DNA from: Natrarchaeobius chitinivorans
Lineage (GTDB): Archaea; Halobacteriota; Halobacteria; Halobacteriales; Natrialbaceae
Assembly: GCF_003841505.1 (NCBI RefSeq)
Contig: NZ_REGA01000008.1
Span: 1-64,000, forward strand
DNA length: 64,000 bases
Direction of reading: 5' to 3'
Shown here: positions 46,050 to 53,952 of the stretch, piece by piece
Position numbering within the stretch: position 1 is the first letter of the stretch
Layout of the letters: each line of letters opens with the position of its first letter
Made by a program: the position numbers and the translations under genes
Notes under the pieces: generated by a model
Database searches by the model: none
Seen by the model: only the letters and a program-made list of their open reading frames with translations
Told to the model about the DNA's origin: nothing

Positions 46050-47045
46050 ATGAACCGTCACGTTCGACGAGTGGTTCGCGCTGGACTCGTTCTCGGAGCC
46101 GTCATCGCCGGCGTTGTCGCCTATCGCCGGTTGCGAACCCGACCAACCCAACGCGAACCCGAACCGATCACGGAACGGCACAGCGGGGCGTTTCTCGTCC
46201 GCCGCCGGTGTGAGCCCGACCGACTCGAGGACGTGCGAGACGCCGTCGAACGACACGGCGGGACGTCCGCGGACGAGTGGCTGCTCGCCCTCGAGGGCGC
46301 GAGTACGGCCTCGCTGTTTCTCGATCGAACCGGCGACGACCCCGAACTCGTCTGGTACGTCGAGGTGCCGTGGGCCGCCGTCGAACAGTGGGACGGCGAC
46401 GACCCGGAGACGACGGTCGCGGCTGCGTTTCCACTGACCCACGAGGCGCTCGATGACGCCGACGAGCCGGTCGATCGGGAGCTGCTCGTCCACGCGGTCC
46501 ATCCCTCGCGGCCACGCAGGACCGTCGTCGACGCCGTCGCACTCGAGGGAACCGGTGACGCACTCGAGCGGGAGGCGCAGGCGGACCGAACCGCCGACCG
46601 CTCCGTCGACGTCGAACTGGTTCGGATGGACCTCGAGTCCGGGGTTCCGGAGCGATTCGCCGACTGGTTCGCCGCCCTCTCCCGCAACGTGACCGATGGC
46701 GAACTGCGACTGAATCGGATCGAAGCCTGGAGCATCGAGATGCTCGAGGCCGAAGACATGTTCACCGAATCGATCTTCCTCGAGCGCCGGCCCGACGGCT
46801 ACTCGCTTCTCGGCTACATGGAAACGGCCGAGATGGCCCGCGTGTACGACGCCTACTACGACACGTGGAACCCCGTCGCGCGGGCGTCCGAACTCGTGCT
46901 CGGTCGGGTTCTCGTCGATCCGGCGGTGATTCTCGAGTACCCGCTCGAGACGGACGTCGAACTCCTCGCACACGCGACGAATCCCGACCGGCCGCGTCGA
47001 GCGTCGGCGTGTGAGCGCTTCTCGAGCGAGTCTTCGGCGGAGTGA
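46050..47045 (+). CDS. DUF6176-type protein, two tandem domains
   Basis: 331 residues from the ATG at 46050; the frame is open far upstream but that part is noise. One N-terminal membrane helix (VVRAGLVLGAVIAGVVAYRR) is followed by two related halves. The second, with VRMDLESGVPERFADWFAAL and MFTESIFLERRPDGYSLLGY, is closest to DUF6176. The first half (RCEPDRLEDVRDAVERHG, STASLFLDRTGDDPELVWYV) repeats the pattern weakly. Function unknown. The TGA stop starts a TGATACGG repeat. Confidence 0.75.
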   Translation: MNRHVRRVVRAGLVLGAVIAGVVAYRRLRTRPTQREPEPITERHSGAFLVRRRCEPDRLEDVRDAVERHGGTSADEWLLALEGASTASLFLDRTGDDPELVWYVEVPWAAVEQWDGDDPETTVAAAFPLTHEALDDADEPVDRELLVHAVHPSRPRRTVVDAVALEGTGDALEREAQADRTADRSVDVELVRMDLESGVPERFADWFAALSRNVTDGELRLNRIEAWSIEMLEAEDMFTESIFLERRPDGYSLLGYMETAEMARVYDAYYDTWNPVARASELVLGRVLVDPAVILEYPLETDVELLAHATNPDRPRRASACERFSSESSAE

Positions 47046-47128
47046 TACGGATTGCTGTAACGATTTACCGGCGCAACCGCCGCCCGGGTCGCGGTTGCGC
47101 CGGCAATGACTTACAGTAAACCGTATGA
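47043..47128. repeat. TGATACGG-family repeat, copy 5 (well kept)
   Basis: TGATACGG-ATTGCTGTAA pairs with TTACAGTAAACCGTATGA; the inner TTTACCGGCGCAACCGC pairs with GCGGTTGCGCCGGCAA. Nearly the whole 86 bp can fold into one stem. The left end is the stop of the DUF6176 gene. Confidence 0.85.
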
Positions 47129-47129
47129 A

Positions 47130-47255
47130 TCACTCGTCGTCCAGTACGTACGAGAACGCGCGCAGCGTGTTCCGGCCGCGTTCGGTCGTCGACACGCGCT
47201 TCGTCCGGCCGACGTCTTCGACCGTGAGGGAGCAACTGTGTCGGACCCATCCGAT
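47130..47255 (-). pseudogene. C-terminal fragment of an HTH regulator
   Basis: The minus strand reads SLTVEDVGRTKRVSTTERGR then NTLRAFSYVLDDE and TGA, like the wing and last helix of a PadR/MarR-type regulator. A TAG closes the frame upstream at 47256-47258 and no start remains. Its stop touches the end of repeat copy 5. An operator-like palindrome lies about 30 bases upstream. Confidence 0.45.
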
Positions 47256-47287
47256 CTACGGGTGACGGCGAAACGACTCGAAAGACA

Positions 47288-47308
47288 TTACTTCGATTAT
47301 CGAAGTAA
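47288..47308. promoter_or_regulatory. Operator-like palindrome TACTTC-N7-GAAGTA
   Basis: Perfect 10-bp arms (TTACTTCGAT and ATCGAAGTAA) around one base. The half-sites and spacing are the same as at 18612-18632. Confidence 0.6.
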
Positions 47309-47491
47309 AGGGCAGGGGCATTTCACACTGCCGAAATCGACTATCGGTCGAGACTCGTCCGAGACGGCGATGCTACCGTGCGGACCGACGACGGACCGCA
47401 CGAGCGAGAACGGTCGATTTTTCCCCGCGGTGAACGATCCACGGACGATGAACGGCGTCGACGGACGGGCGACCGGGCGGAGGGGGTGTCG

Positions 47492-47716
47492 ATGACCGAC
47501 GGGGACTCGAGCGAGGCGGGCGGTCGCGCCCGAACCGTCGTCTCCGCGCTCCGTCTGGTCGCGGTCGTCTCGCTGCTCGTCGGCTTCAGCGGCTGGCTGC
47601 TCGAGGACGGCGAGGTGGTCCTCGAGTCGCCGTACACGCTCGCTTTCGCCGCGGGCGTCGCTTGCGCGCTCGCATCGATCTACCTTGGGATTTTTCTGGC
47701 CGAAGGCGGCGACTGA
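47492..47716 (+). CDS. Small two-helix membrane protein
   Basis: 74 residues from the ATG at 47492. A charged head is followed by two hydrophobic helices (ALRLVAVVSLLVGFSGWLL and TLAFAAGVACALASIYLGIFL). Such proteins are common in haloarchaea and have no known function. The TGA stop begins repeat copy 6. Confidence 0.65.
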   Translation: MTDGDSSEAGGRARTVVSALRLVAVVSLLVGFSGWLLEDGEVVLESPYTLAFAAGVACALASIYLGIFLAEGGD

Positions 47717-47799
47717 TACGGATTACTGTACCTGTGTACCGGAGCGACCGCGGGACTGCGCCCGGTCGCTCCGGTAACGACGTACAGTAAACCGTATGA
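47714..47799. repeat. TGATACGG-family repeat, copy 6 (well kept)
   Basis: TGATACGGATTACTGTAC pairs with GTACAGTAAACCGTATGA; the inner TACCGGAGCGACCGC pairs with GCGCCCGGTCGCTCCGGTA. It supplies the stop of the small membrane protein. Confidence 0.85.
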
Positions 47800-47912
47800 G
47801 ATGGTTGCGGGCTGGCCGTCTCGAGGCGGCTTCGGAAATCCCTCGAGCGTTCACCCGTCCATTCCTTCAGTACAATCCAGTAATTATATTATCGTTCAGA
47901 ACGACCGTCACG

Positions 47913-48060
47913 ATGGGAGCCAACCCGCTCCAGAACGCGGACGCGGGGGCATGCGTTGGAAAGTGCCCCGGGTGCAGAGACACCCGAGGCGGGTGGCTTC
48001 CAAATCGTCCCGATTTGGTTGCCATGCTTTCGTTACTGCCACCGAGACAAAAAGGTCTCG
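47913..48060 (+). ncRNA. Candidate structured RNA with its own TATA box
   Basis: TTATATTATC at about 47884-47893 is a good TATA box 20-29 bases before 47913. The next 148 bases hold five stem-loops in a row: GGAGC/GCTCC (47916-47931), GGGGC/GCCCC (47946-47969), CGGGTG/CACCCG (47969-47986), CCAAATCG/CGATTTGG (48000-48018) and CGAGAC/GTCTCG (48043-48060). TTGGAAAG (47956) and CTTCCAA (47998) can enclose the third. A 71-codon frame from the ATG at 47913 has CVGKCPGC but then looks noncoding. It does not match RNase P or SRP RNA as I know them. Confidence 0.35.
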
Positions 48061-48124
48061 CACGACAGTCGTCTCTCGCCACCGATCAGCCACCGGCCTC
48101 GAGCCCGCCTCGGAGGCGACACCG

Positions 48125-48367
48125 ATGAGTTCCGAGCGCGAAGCTGCCGGCGCAGAAAGCGTCGACGATTCCGAACTCCGCTGCGATCGCTGCGGGGATC
48201 CGATCCGCGAAAACCGGGTGATACACCTCTCGAGCGATCCGTGTCCCGCACTCGCGGGCCGCTATGTGGCCGTCACAGAGACGTACTGTCCCGACTGCGT
48301 CGCCGGCATCGGCATGCTCGCGTTCGTGGCGGAGACTCGAGCGCGCTCGTCGCCGAAACCTGAGTGA
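48125..48367 (+). CDS. Small zinc-ribbon-like protein
   Basis: 80 residues from the ATG at 48125. LRCDRCGDPI and ETYCPDCVAG give a four-Cys zinc site, with IHLSSDPC between. Small haloarchaeal zinc-finger proteins of this size are frequent and mostly of unknown role. Confidence 0.7.
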   Translation: MSSEREAAGAESVDDSELRCDRCGDPIRENRVIHLSSDPCPALAGRYVAVTETYCPDCVAGIGMLAFVAETRARSSPKPE

Positions 48368-48445
48368 CGGCCGCTCGAGCGGGGTCGTTTTTTGTCCGGC
48401 AGTATCAGGCCGGCGCTACAATTACCGGGAGGACCTCCACGGGGT

Positions 48446-49642
48446 ATGAACGAAATCGACGTCGAGACGACCGGGTACGACGACGCGATCGCGAGAGCGG
48501 ACACGTTCGCCGCGCAGGCGCGTCGACGAGCGGAAACGGAACGGGAGGCCGTCGAGTGGGCTATCGGGGAACTCGAAGCGCTGGTCGACACGCAGGGTGT
48601 CGACCTCGAGCCGTTGCTCGAGTACAGTCGGCGAAGCCGGGAGAGCCTCCCCGACCGCCACCGGCGGGCCTACGAGGCGATGGCCGACGAGTTCGACGTC
48701 GATCCGGACGTGTACGAAGCGTACGTCTTCGCGTTCTCGGAGCTCTGCGAGGAACTGGCCGACGGAACGGGGCGATCGGAGAAGAACCCGAAGGGGTGTA
48801 CGAACGCGCTGGTGTCGGGGCCGAAACTCGCCACCGAGAGCGACGCCGACGGCCCGCTCGTGTTGAAAAACCGGGACATCGCGGGGCGAGGCGTCCGACC
48901 CAAATCGATCGTCGAGCAGCCGCCGATCGACGACTACCACGGCTTCCTGACGATCGACACCTGCGGCACGATTTCGATCTTCAAGGGCGTCAACGACCGG
49001 GGGCTCGTCGCGGCGAACACCCACATCGACAGCGAACGCGACGACGTCGATCCCGAAGACCAGCTCCGAAACGGGACCGTCATCCGAATTCTGCTCGAGG
49101 AGTGTGCCACCGTCTCTGAAGCGCGGACCGTCCTCGAGTCGTACCCGACGCGTCGGCTGATGGGCCAGACGCTGTTTCTCGCCGACGGAACCGACGCGAT
49201 CTTGCTCGAGGTCGATCCGGTCGCCGAGCGGATCGCCGTCGACGACGAGCCGATCGTAACGCGGACGAACCACTTCGTGAACTCCCGCTCGACCGAAACC
49301 GAGAGTTCGACGATTCGGCGGGAGCGAGCACTCGAGGAACTCGAGGGCGACGGCCGGCTGGATCGCGACGACCTGTGGGAGATCGCGCGCGATCACGAGA
49401 ACAGGCCGGGCGACGACTCGGTCTGTCGCCATCCGGAACCCGAGACCGACGAACCCCACGCGTTCGGTCAGCTGACGACGGCGAGCACGGCGGTTTTCGA
49501 GGGCGGGTCGCCGACGATCGAGGTCGCGATGGGAAACCCCTGTGGAACCGAGCGCACCCAGTGTGCGTTCGGCGACGAGATTCCGACGGCGTTCCGGACG
49601 GGCCAGCGATGGCTCTCCCAGGTGAAAGAGAGCAAGACGTGA
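48446..49642 (+). CDS. C45-family Ntn hydrolase / acyltransferase-like protein
   Basis: 398 residues from the ATG at 48446. NPKGCTNALVSG holds the expected nucleophile Cys118, and GPLVLKNRDI the loop seen in isopenicillin-N acyltransferase and acid-ceramidase-like Ntn hydrolases. THIDSERDD and TRTNHFVNS follow the fold. In penicillin fungi the enzyme matures by self-cleavage before the Cys; here about 117 residues would be removed. The substrate is unknown, probably an amide. Confidence 0.82.
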   Translation: MNEIDVETTGYDDAIARADTFAAQARRRAETEREAVEWAIGELEALVDTQGVDLEPLLEYSRRSRESLPDRHRRAYEAMADEFDVDPDVYEAYVFAFSELCEELADGTGRSEKNPKGCTNALVSGPKLATESDADGPLVLKNRDIAGRGVRPKSIVEQPPIDDYHGFLTIDTCGTISIFKGVNDRGLVAANTHIDSERDDVDPEDQLRNGTVIRILLEECATVSEARTVLESYPTRRLMGQTLFLADGTDAILLEVDPVAERIAVDDEPIVTRTNHFVNSRSTETESSTIRRERALEELEGDGRLDRDDLWEIARDHENRPGDDSVCRHPEPETDEPHAFGQLTTASTAVFEGGSPTIEVAMGNPCGTERTQCAFGDEIPTAFRTGQRWLSQVKESKT

Positions 49643-49659
49643 TACTCCGATAACTCGTT

Positions 49660-50760
49660 TCAGCGACTCCGACGAGCAGGAACCGTGCGACGCTCGAGGT
49701 CGGCCTCGAGCCGGGTCGCCGCCTCGAGGCGGAGCGTCTTCGCACGGTGTTTCGACAGCCGTGAGTCCGGCAACCGATCGGACAACGGATCGTACGCCGA
49801 CGGGGTGAACCCCATCGTTTGCAGGTAGTTTCGGACGTTCGCCGACTCGAGTCCGTCGCGTATCGCGGCGTCCGTGATCGTCTCGACGGTGTCGAACGCG
49901 GGAAGGGGTACCTCACCGCCGGCTCCGCCGCGATCGTGCGAGTCGGACTCGAGAACCGTCGTTCCGCGTTCGTCCGCTTGCATCACGACCGTCCGGACCT
50001 CCTCGGCGAGTCGAAGCACCTGGCTCGGGAGCGCCGCGTCGGGTGAGCGCCACTCGACCGTCGGAAACGCCTCCCGCAGCCGGATCGGCGTCCAGACCGC
50101 GTCGTAGGGGTCGAACTCGTCGTCGAACTCGGCCGGTTCGACGCCGCGCTCGAGCGCCCGGTCGCGAAACGTCTCGTAGGCGTCCTCGAGTCGCTGGTCC
50201 CACTCCGCGACGCTCTCGACGTACGGCCAGAGCTGTCCCTGCTCCGGACAGGGGTCATAACACGACCGTCGATAGAGGTGGGGACGGGCACACTCGAGAA
50301 TCCGCTCGCCGCGGTAGTGCGACGAGCTGTTGACGAGCGCGAACGCGGGATCGATCGCGGTCAACGCGTTGAGCTGGTCGACGACGTTCGACTGCTCGAA
50401 GTGAACGTGGGTGCCGGCACAGACGCGGGCGTCGTCGAACGTCGGGCCCACGATCCGGCGCTGGAGGTCGGTGCCTCGCTTGTCGCGGTAGGGAATCTCC
50501 GACGGCGCGGCGAAAAGGGGCGTCGCCAGCGGGACGAGTCGCTTGTCCCGTTCGCGCGCCGCGTCGACTGCGGTACTGACCCGATCGAGAAACGTCTCGC
50601 GGAGTTCGGCCATCGACTGACACGGGGATGTTTTGATCTCGAGCATCGGCTCGACGAACTCGGGGTCGGTCCACTCGAACTCGTCGAGCAGTGAGTCGGG
50701 GGTGATCAGGTCGCCATCCTCGTCGACGACCCAGTACTCCACCTCGAGGCTGGTTTTCAT
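49660..50760 (-). CDS. gshA: Glutamate-cysteine ligase (GCS2 family)
   Basis: 366 residues from the ATG at 50760. The family starts with LEVEYWVVDEDGDL (glutamate/metal site), and CAGTHVHFEQSN and SSSHYRGERILECARP follow. Haloarchaea use gamma-glutamylcysteine as their main small thiol, and GshA homologues of this type make it. The downstream FAD oxidoreductase, glyoxalase and esterase genes lie on the other strand, divergent across a region with a large hairpin. Confidence 0.85.
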   Translation of the reverse strand: MKTSLEVEYWVVDEDGDLITPDSLLDEFEWTDPEFVEPMLEIKTSPCQSMAELRETFLDRVSTAVDAARERDKRLVPLATPLFAAPSEIPYRDKRGTDLQRRIVGPTFDDARVCAGTHVHFEQSNVVDQLNALTAIDPAFALVNSSSHYRGERILECARPHLYRRSCYDPCPEQGQLWPYVESVAEWDQRLEDAYETFRDRALERGVEPAEFDDEFDPYDAVWTPIRLREAFPTVEWRSPDAALPSQVLRLAEEVRTVVMQADERGTTVLESDSHDRGGAGGEVPLPAFDTVETITDAAIRDGLESANVRNYLQTMGFTPSAYDPLSDRLPDSRLSKHRAKTLRLEAATRLEADLERRTVPARRSR

Positions 50761-50823
50761 AGATGTCTCCGTTGAACGTCGGCTGATTCGAGTCCGCGAG
50801 CAATCGAGCGCGGACCGCCACCA

Positions 50824-50881
50824 GTCGGAGATCGGACCCGGATTCACACGTCGTCGTCCGAATCCGGGTCCGATCTCCGAC
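50824..50881. promoter_or_regulatory. Perfect 22-bp inverted repeat upstream of gshA
   Basis: Arms 50824-50845 and 50860-50881 are exactly complementary (GTCGGAGATCGGACC...) with a 14-base loop. It lies 64 bases before the gshA ATG, in its transcribed or promoter region. Confidence 0.75.
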
Positions 50882-50978
50882 TTCCTCTCCTGTTGTGTGG
50901 ATGAAGGTGTAGGCAACTGCTACCTGAATCCGTTGAGTCTGCACACGCAGGGAGGTCCCCGGTCGGAATCGAACGGCG

Positions 50979-51072
50979 AACGGTGATTCGAATCCGACGA
51001 CGACCGGCGATTCGAAGCCGACGGCGACCGGTGATTCGAAGCCGACGGCGAATGGTGGATCGAATCCACCGA
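50979..51072. repeat. Four tandem 24-bp repeats
   Basis: Units start at 50979, 51003, 51027 and 51051, each like GACCGGTGATTCGAAGCCGA; the last is partly changed. They lie between gshA and the FAD oxidoreductase. No tRNA fits despite the TTCGAAGCC-like segments. Confidence 0.75.
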
Positions 51073-51171
51073 TTCCGGATCCGGCGATCGACCCACTGAC
51101 ACGATTGTTACGTGGTTGCTCGAGGGTTTCTGCCGGATTGATAGCCTCGCGGTAACACTTTGTAACTGCAC

Positions 51172-51789
51172 ATGACCGACGAGACGAACGCGGGCGGAGA
51201 CGAACTACCCTCGGTGATCGTGGTCGGCGGCGGCCCCGCCGGACTGAGCGCGGCGCTGTTTACCGCGAAAAACGGCCTCGAGACGACGGTGTTCGACACC
51301 GACGAGACGTGGATGCACAAAGCACACCTCTTTAACTACCTCGGGATCGGTTCGGTCGGCGGCAGCGAATTCATGGCGACCGCACGCCAGCAGGTCGAGG
51401 ATTTCGGGGCCGATCGACGGCAGGGCGAGGAGGTAGCGGGAGTCGAGCGGACGGACGACGGGTTCGTCGTCGACACCGAAGAGGGACGCTACGAGTCGAC
51501 GTACGTCGTGTTCGCGACCGGCGCGAACCGCGACCTCGCCGAGGACCTCGGCTGTGCGTTCACCGACGACGGCGTCGTGGACGTCGGCGTCGAGATGGAG
51601 ACGAGCGTCGAGAACGCCTACGCGACGGGGGCGATGGTCCGAGTCGAGGAGTGGCAGGCCGCCATCGCCGTCGGCGACGGGGCCGCAGCAGGACTTAACA
51701 TCCTCTCTGAAGTACGTGGTGAACGCTTCCACGACTTCGACGTGCCCGCCGACGCCGAGCGCGTCTTCGGCGAGGCCGTCGCGGAATAA
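51172..51789 (+). CDS. FAD-dependent oxidoreductase, thioredoxin-reductase-like
   Basis: 205 residues. VIVVGGGPAGLSAALFTAKN is the FAD Rossmann loop and ENAYATGAMVRVEEWQAAIAVGDGAAAG the second FAD-binding segment. It is far shorter than thioredoxin reductase: the NADPH domain and CxxC are absent. It may act with a partner or bind another cofactor. It lies six bases before the glyoxalase gene. Confidence 0.82.
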   Translation: MTDETNAGGDELPSVIVVGGGPAGLSAALFTAKNGLETTVFDTDETWMHKAHLFNYLGIGSVGGSEFMATARQQVEDFGADRRQGEEVAGVERTDDGFVVDTEEGRYESTYVVFATGANRDLAEDLGCAFTDDGVVDVGVEMETSVENAYATGAMVRVEEWQAAIAVGDGAAAGLNILSEVRGERFHDFDVPADAERVFGEAVAE

Positions 51790-51795
51790 CTCACC

Positions 51796-52419
51796 ATGTC
51801 CGACGAACCCACCAACCCAGTCACGCCCGAACCGCCCGACAGCCCGTTTCGAACCACCGGAACGGATCACATCACGATCTGGGGGAGCAACGAGGCGGAC
51901 ACCGTCGCGTTCTACCGCGACCTCCTCGGGATGCCCCTCGTGTTGCGCCAGCCGAACCTCGACGATCCATCCCAGACCCACCTGTTTTTCGACACCGGCG
52001 ACGGCCGCATTCTGACTTTCTTCGTCAGCGACGACCGCCCCTCGAACCGGGGCGGCCAGCGCGGCGGCGTCGGGGCCGTCCACCACCTCTGTTTCAGCCT
52101 CGATCCCGAGGAGTACGAGGACGTCATGGACTCCCTCGAGGACGCCGGCCACCAGTACAACGTCTTCGATCGGGGGATCTTCCACTCGATTTACACCACG
52201 GACAACAACGGCCTCGTGATCGAACTCAGCGCCGACAAGTACGAAGTGCCCGACGACCGCCGCGGCGAGGTGCTCGCGAAAGCACAGGAACTCCGCGAGG
52301 ACGACGGAGCCGAGTACGCCAAGGACGAACACCTCCGCGAGGCGATCGAGGCGGTCGGTCTCGAGGTCGTCGAGCACGATCTGCCGGAGGCCAGTACCGG
52401 CGTCGGTGGCGTCGAATGA
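51796..52419 (+). CDS. VOC-family (glyoxalase/extradiol dioxygenase-like) protein
   Basis: 207 residues. TDHITIWGSNEADTVAFYRD starts the first beta-alpha unit with a metal His, HHLCFSLDPEEYEDVMDSL the second, and DNNGLVIELS gives the last Glu ligand. Relatives act as glyoxalases or ring-cleaving dioxygenases. With the esterase 54 bases on, it resembles the bacterial mhqO-mhqD pair used against quinones; that link is inference. Its tail is partly copied downstream. Confidence 0.85.
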   Translation: MSDEPTNPVTPEPPDSPFRTTGTDHITIWGSNEADTVAFYRDLLGMPLVLRQPNLDDPSQTHLFFDTGDGRILTFFVSDDRPSNRGGQRGGVGAVHHLCFSLDPEEYEDVMDSLEDAGHQYNVFDRGIFHSIYTTDNNGLVIELSADKYEVPDDRRGEVLAKAQELREDDGAEYAKDEHLREAIEAVGLEVVEHDLPEASTGVGGVE

Positions 52420-52448
52420 GTCCGACGACAGACGGTGGCGTCGGATGA
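52405..52448. repeat. Short tail duplication at the VOC gene end
   Basis: GGTGGCGTCGAATGA at 52405-52419 (stop included) recurs as GGTGGCGTCGGATGA at 52434-52448. Confidence 0.55.
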
Positions 52449-52473
52449 CCCTACCACCGGGAGATGATGTCGG

Positions 52474-53187
52474 ATGAGTCCGGCGTCGAACTCGAGCCCC
52501 GACGACGCGGACGGTCCACATCAGGGCCAGCCGCTGGTCACGGCCGGCACGCCCCTCGAGGAGGCCGACGCGGCGCTCGTCCTCGTCCACGGCCGCGGCG
52601 CGACAGCGCGGAGTATCATCCAGCTGGGAACGGAGGTCGGCCGGGACGGCGTCGCCCTGCTCGCGCCGCAGGCCGCAGGTAACGAGTGGTACCCGAACTC
52701 GTTTCTCGCGCCCGTCGAGTCGAACGAACCGGGGCGAACGTCGGGACTGCGGGCCGTCGCCGACGCGGTCGGCGAAGCGACTGACGCCGGCGTCCCCCTC
52801 GAGCGCGTGACGATCCTCGGCTTCTCGCAGGGAGGCTGTCTCGCGAGCGAGTTCGTCGCGCACAATCCACAACGGTACGGCGGACTCGTCGCGCTGAGTG
52901 GCGGCCTCATCGGCGAGTCGGTCGAACTCGAGGGGGACACGTCAGATGCGGAGGACGCCGGCGACGACGGAGATTCGGCCGGCGAGCTCGCGGGGACGCC
53001 CGCGTTTCTCGGCTGTAGTGACGCCGATCCCCACATCCCGCTCGAGCGCGTCCGCGAGACGACGCGGGTGCTCGAGGCGCTCGGTGCGGACGTCACCGAG
53101 CGCATCTACGAGGGGATGGGCCACGGCGTCAACGAGGACGAACTCGCGTTCGTCTCCGGGATGGTCGAGCGACTGGTCGACGGCTGA
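52474..53187 (+). CDS. Phospholipase/carboxylesterase-type alpha/beta hydrolase
   Basis: 237 residues. ALVLVHGRGATARSI is the oxyanion loop, GFSQGGCLASEF holds the nucleophile Ser, SDADPHIPLERV the Asp and GMGHGVNEDE the His. A 20-residue acidic insert (EGDTSDAEDAGDDGD) sits before the last strands. It is likely co-transcribed with the VOC protein. Confidence 0.9.
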   Translation: MSPASNSSPDDADGPHQGQPLVTAGTPLEEADAALVLVHGRGATARSIIQLGTEVGRDGVALLAPQAAGNEWYPNSFLAPVESNEPGRTSGLRAVADAVGEATDAGVPLERVTILGFSQGGCLASEFVAHNPQRYGGLVALSGGLIGESVELEGDTSDAEDAGDDGDSAGELAGTPAFLGCSDADPHIPLERVRETTRVLEALGADVTERIYEGMGHGVNEDELAFVSGMVERLVDG

Positions 53188-53263
53188 TCCGGACGAGCGC
53201 GCGGGTCGATTTGGCGATCCGTCGTCGCGACCGGCAGATCGGTTTCGTCTCGAGACGAGCGCG

Positions 53264-53824
53264 TTACTCGGGCGGATACCGCAGCGTGATCGTCACTCTC
53301 GTTTCTCGGTGTTCGACGTACCACTTTCCGTCGACGGCGCGGTCGGGACCCAACGTCGCTTCGATTCGGTCGACCTCGCGGTGCGATCCGGCCGGATCGT
53401 CGCCGTACACGCTCCGCCGAGTGAGTTCGGTACCGTCCGGGACGCGCTCGTCGGAATCGGACGCGTCGTCTTCCAGGTTCGCTTCGTAGTTGTCGACGGC
53501 GACGTCGAGAACGTGCTCGAGGTGCCAGTTTTCGACGAGCGAATCCTCCTGTGGATCGAGAACGGACGCGTTTTCCGGGATCTCACCGGTTAGACGGACG
53601 ATCAGCGTCCCCGGCAGGTGAGGACTACTGAAACTATCGTCGGTTTCGCCTCGATCGGTCGGCTCCTGGGAATCGGCGTCGACCTCTTCACCGGGTTCGT
53701 CCCTCGTGGGGTGATTGGTATCCAGCTCGTCGCCGCCGTCTCCGTCCGATCCTCCCTCGTTACAGCCGGCGAAGAGCAGGCTCGTAATGCCTCCAACCGA
53801 TCCCAGAAGCGTCCGCCTGTCCAT
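53264..53824 (-). CDS. Lipoprotein of unknown function
   Basis: 186 residues from the ATG at 53824. MDRRTLLGSVGGITSLLFAG C is a Tat-like signal with lipobox, followed by about 60 acidic residues and a beta-rich domain (TLIVRLTGEIPENASVLDPQ, YVEHRETRVTITLRYPP). A TATA-like CTTAATATATGG at 53871-53882 on the minus strand supports this start. Confidence 0.72.
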   Translation of the reverse strand: MDRRTLLGSVGGITSLLFAGCNEGGSDGDGGDELDTNHPTRDEPGEEVDADSQEPTDRGETDDSFSSPHLPGTLIVRLTGEIPENASVLDPQEDSLVENWHLEHVLDVAVDNYEANLEDDASDSDERVPDGTELTRRSVYGDDPAGSHREVDRIEATLGPDRAVDGKWYVEHRETRVTITLRYPPE

Positions 53825-53952
53825 GACCGTCCAGCAGTACTGTTGTCGTAAATTATTACCGACCTGCAGACCATATATTAAGTGAGAGAGGGGGGCGAAC
53901 ACCTACCAAAAGAGGGGAAGCCGTCAATCCGCTCGAGCACGTAGGTCGGTTC

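Noticed and set aside
47796-48128. Open frame with CVGKCPGC as a zinc-binding mini-protein
   Set aside because: Only the first 30 codons look plausible; the rest is Arg/Pro/Ser noise. The hairpin series explains the same DNA better. Kept as an alternative.
50982-51060. tRNA-like GATTCGAAGCC motifs
   Set aside because: They recur four times at 24-bp spacing and there is no acceptor stem, D-arm or anticodon arm; it is a tandem repeat.
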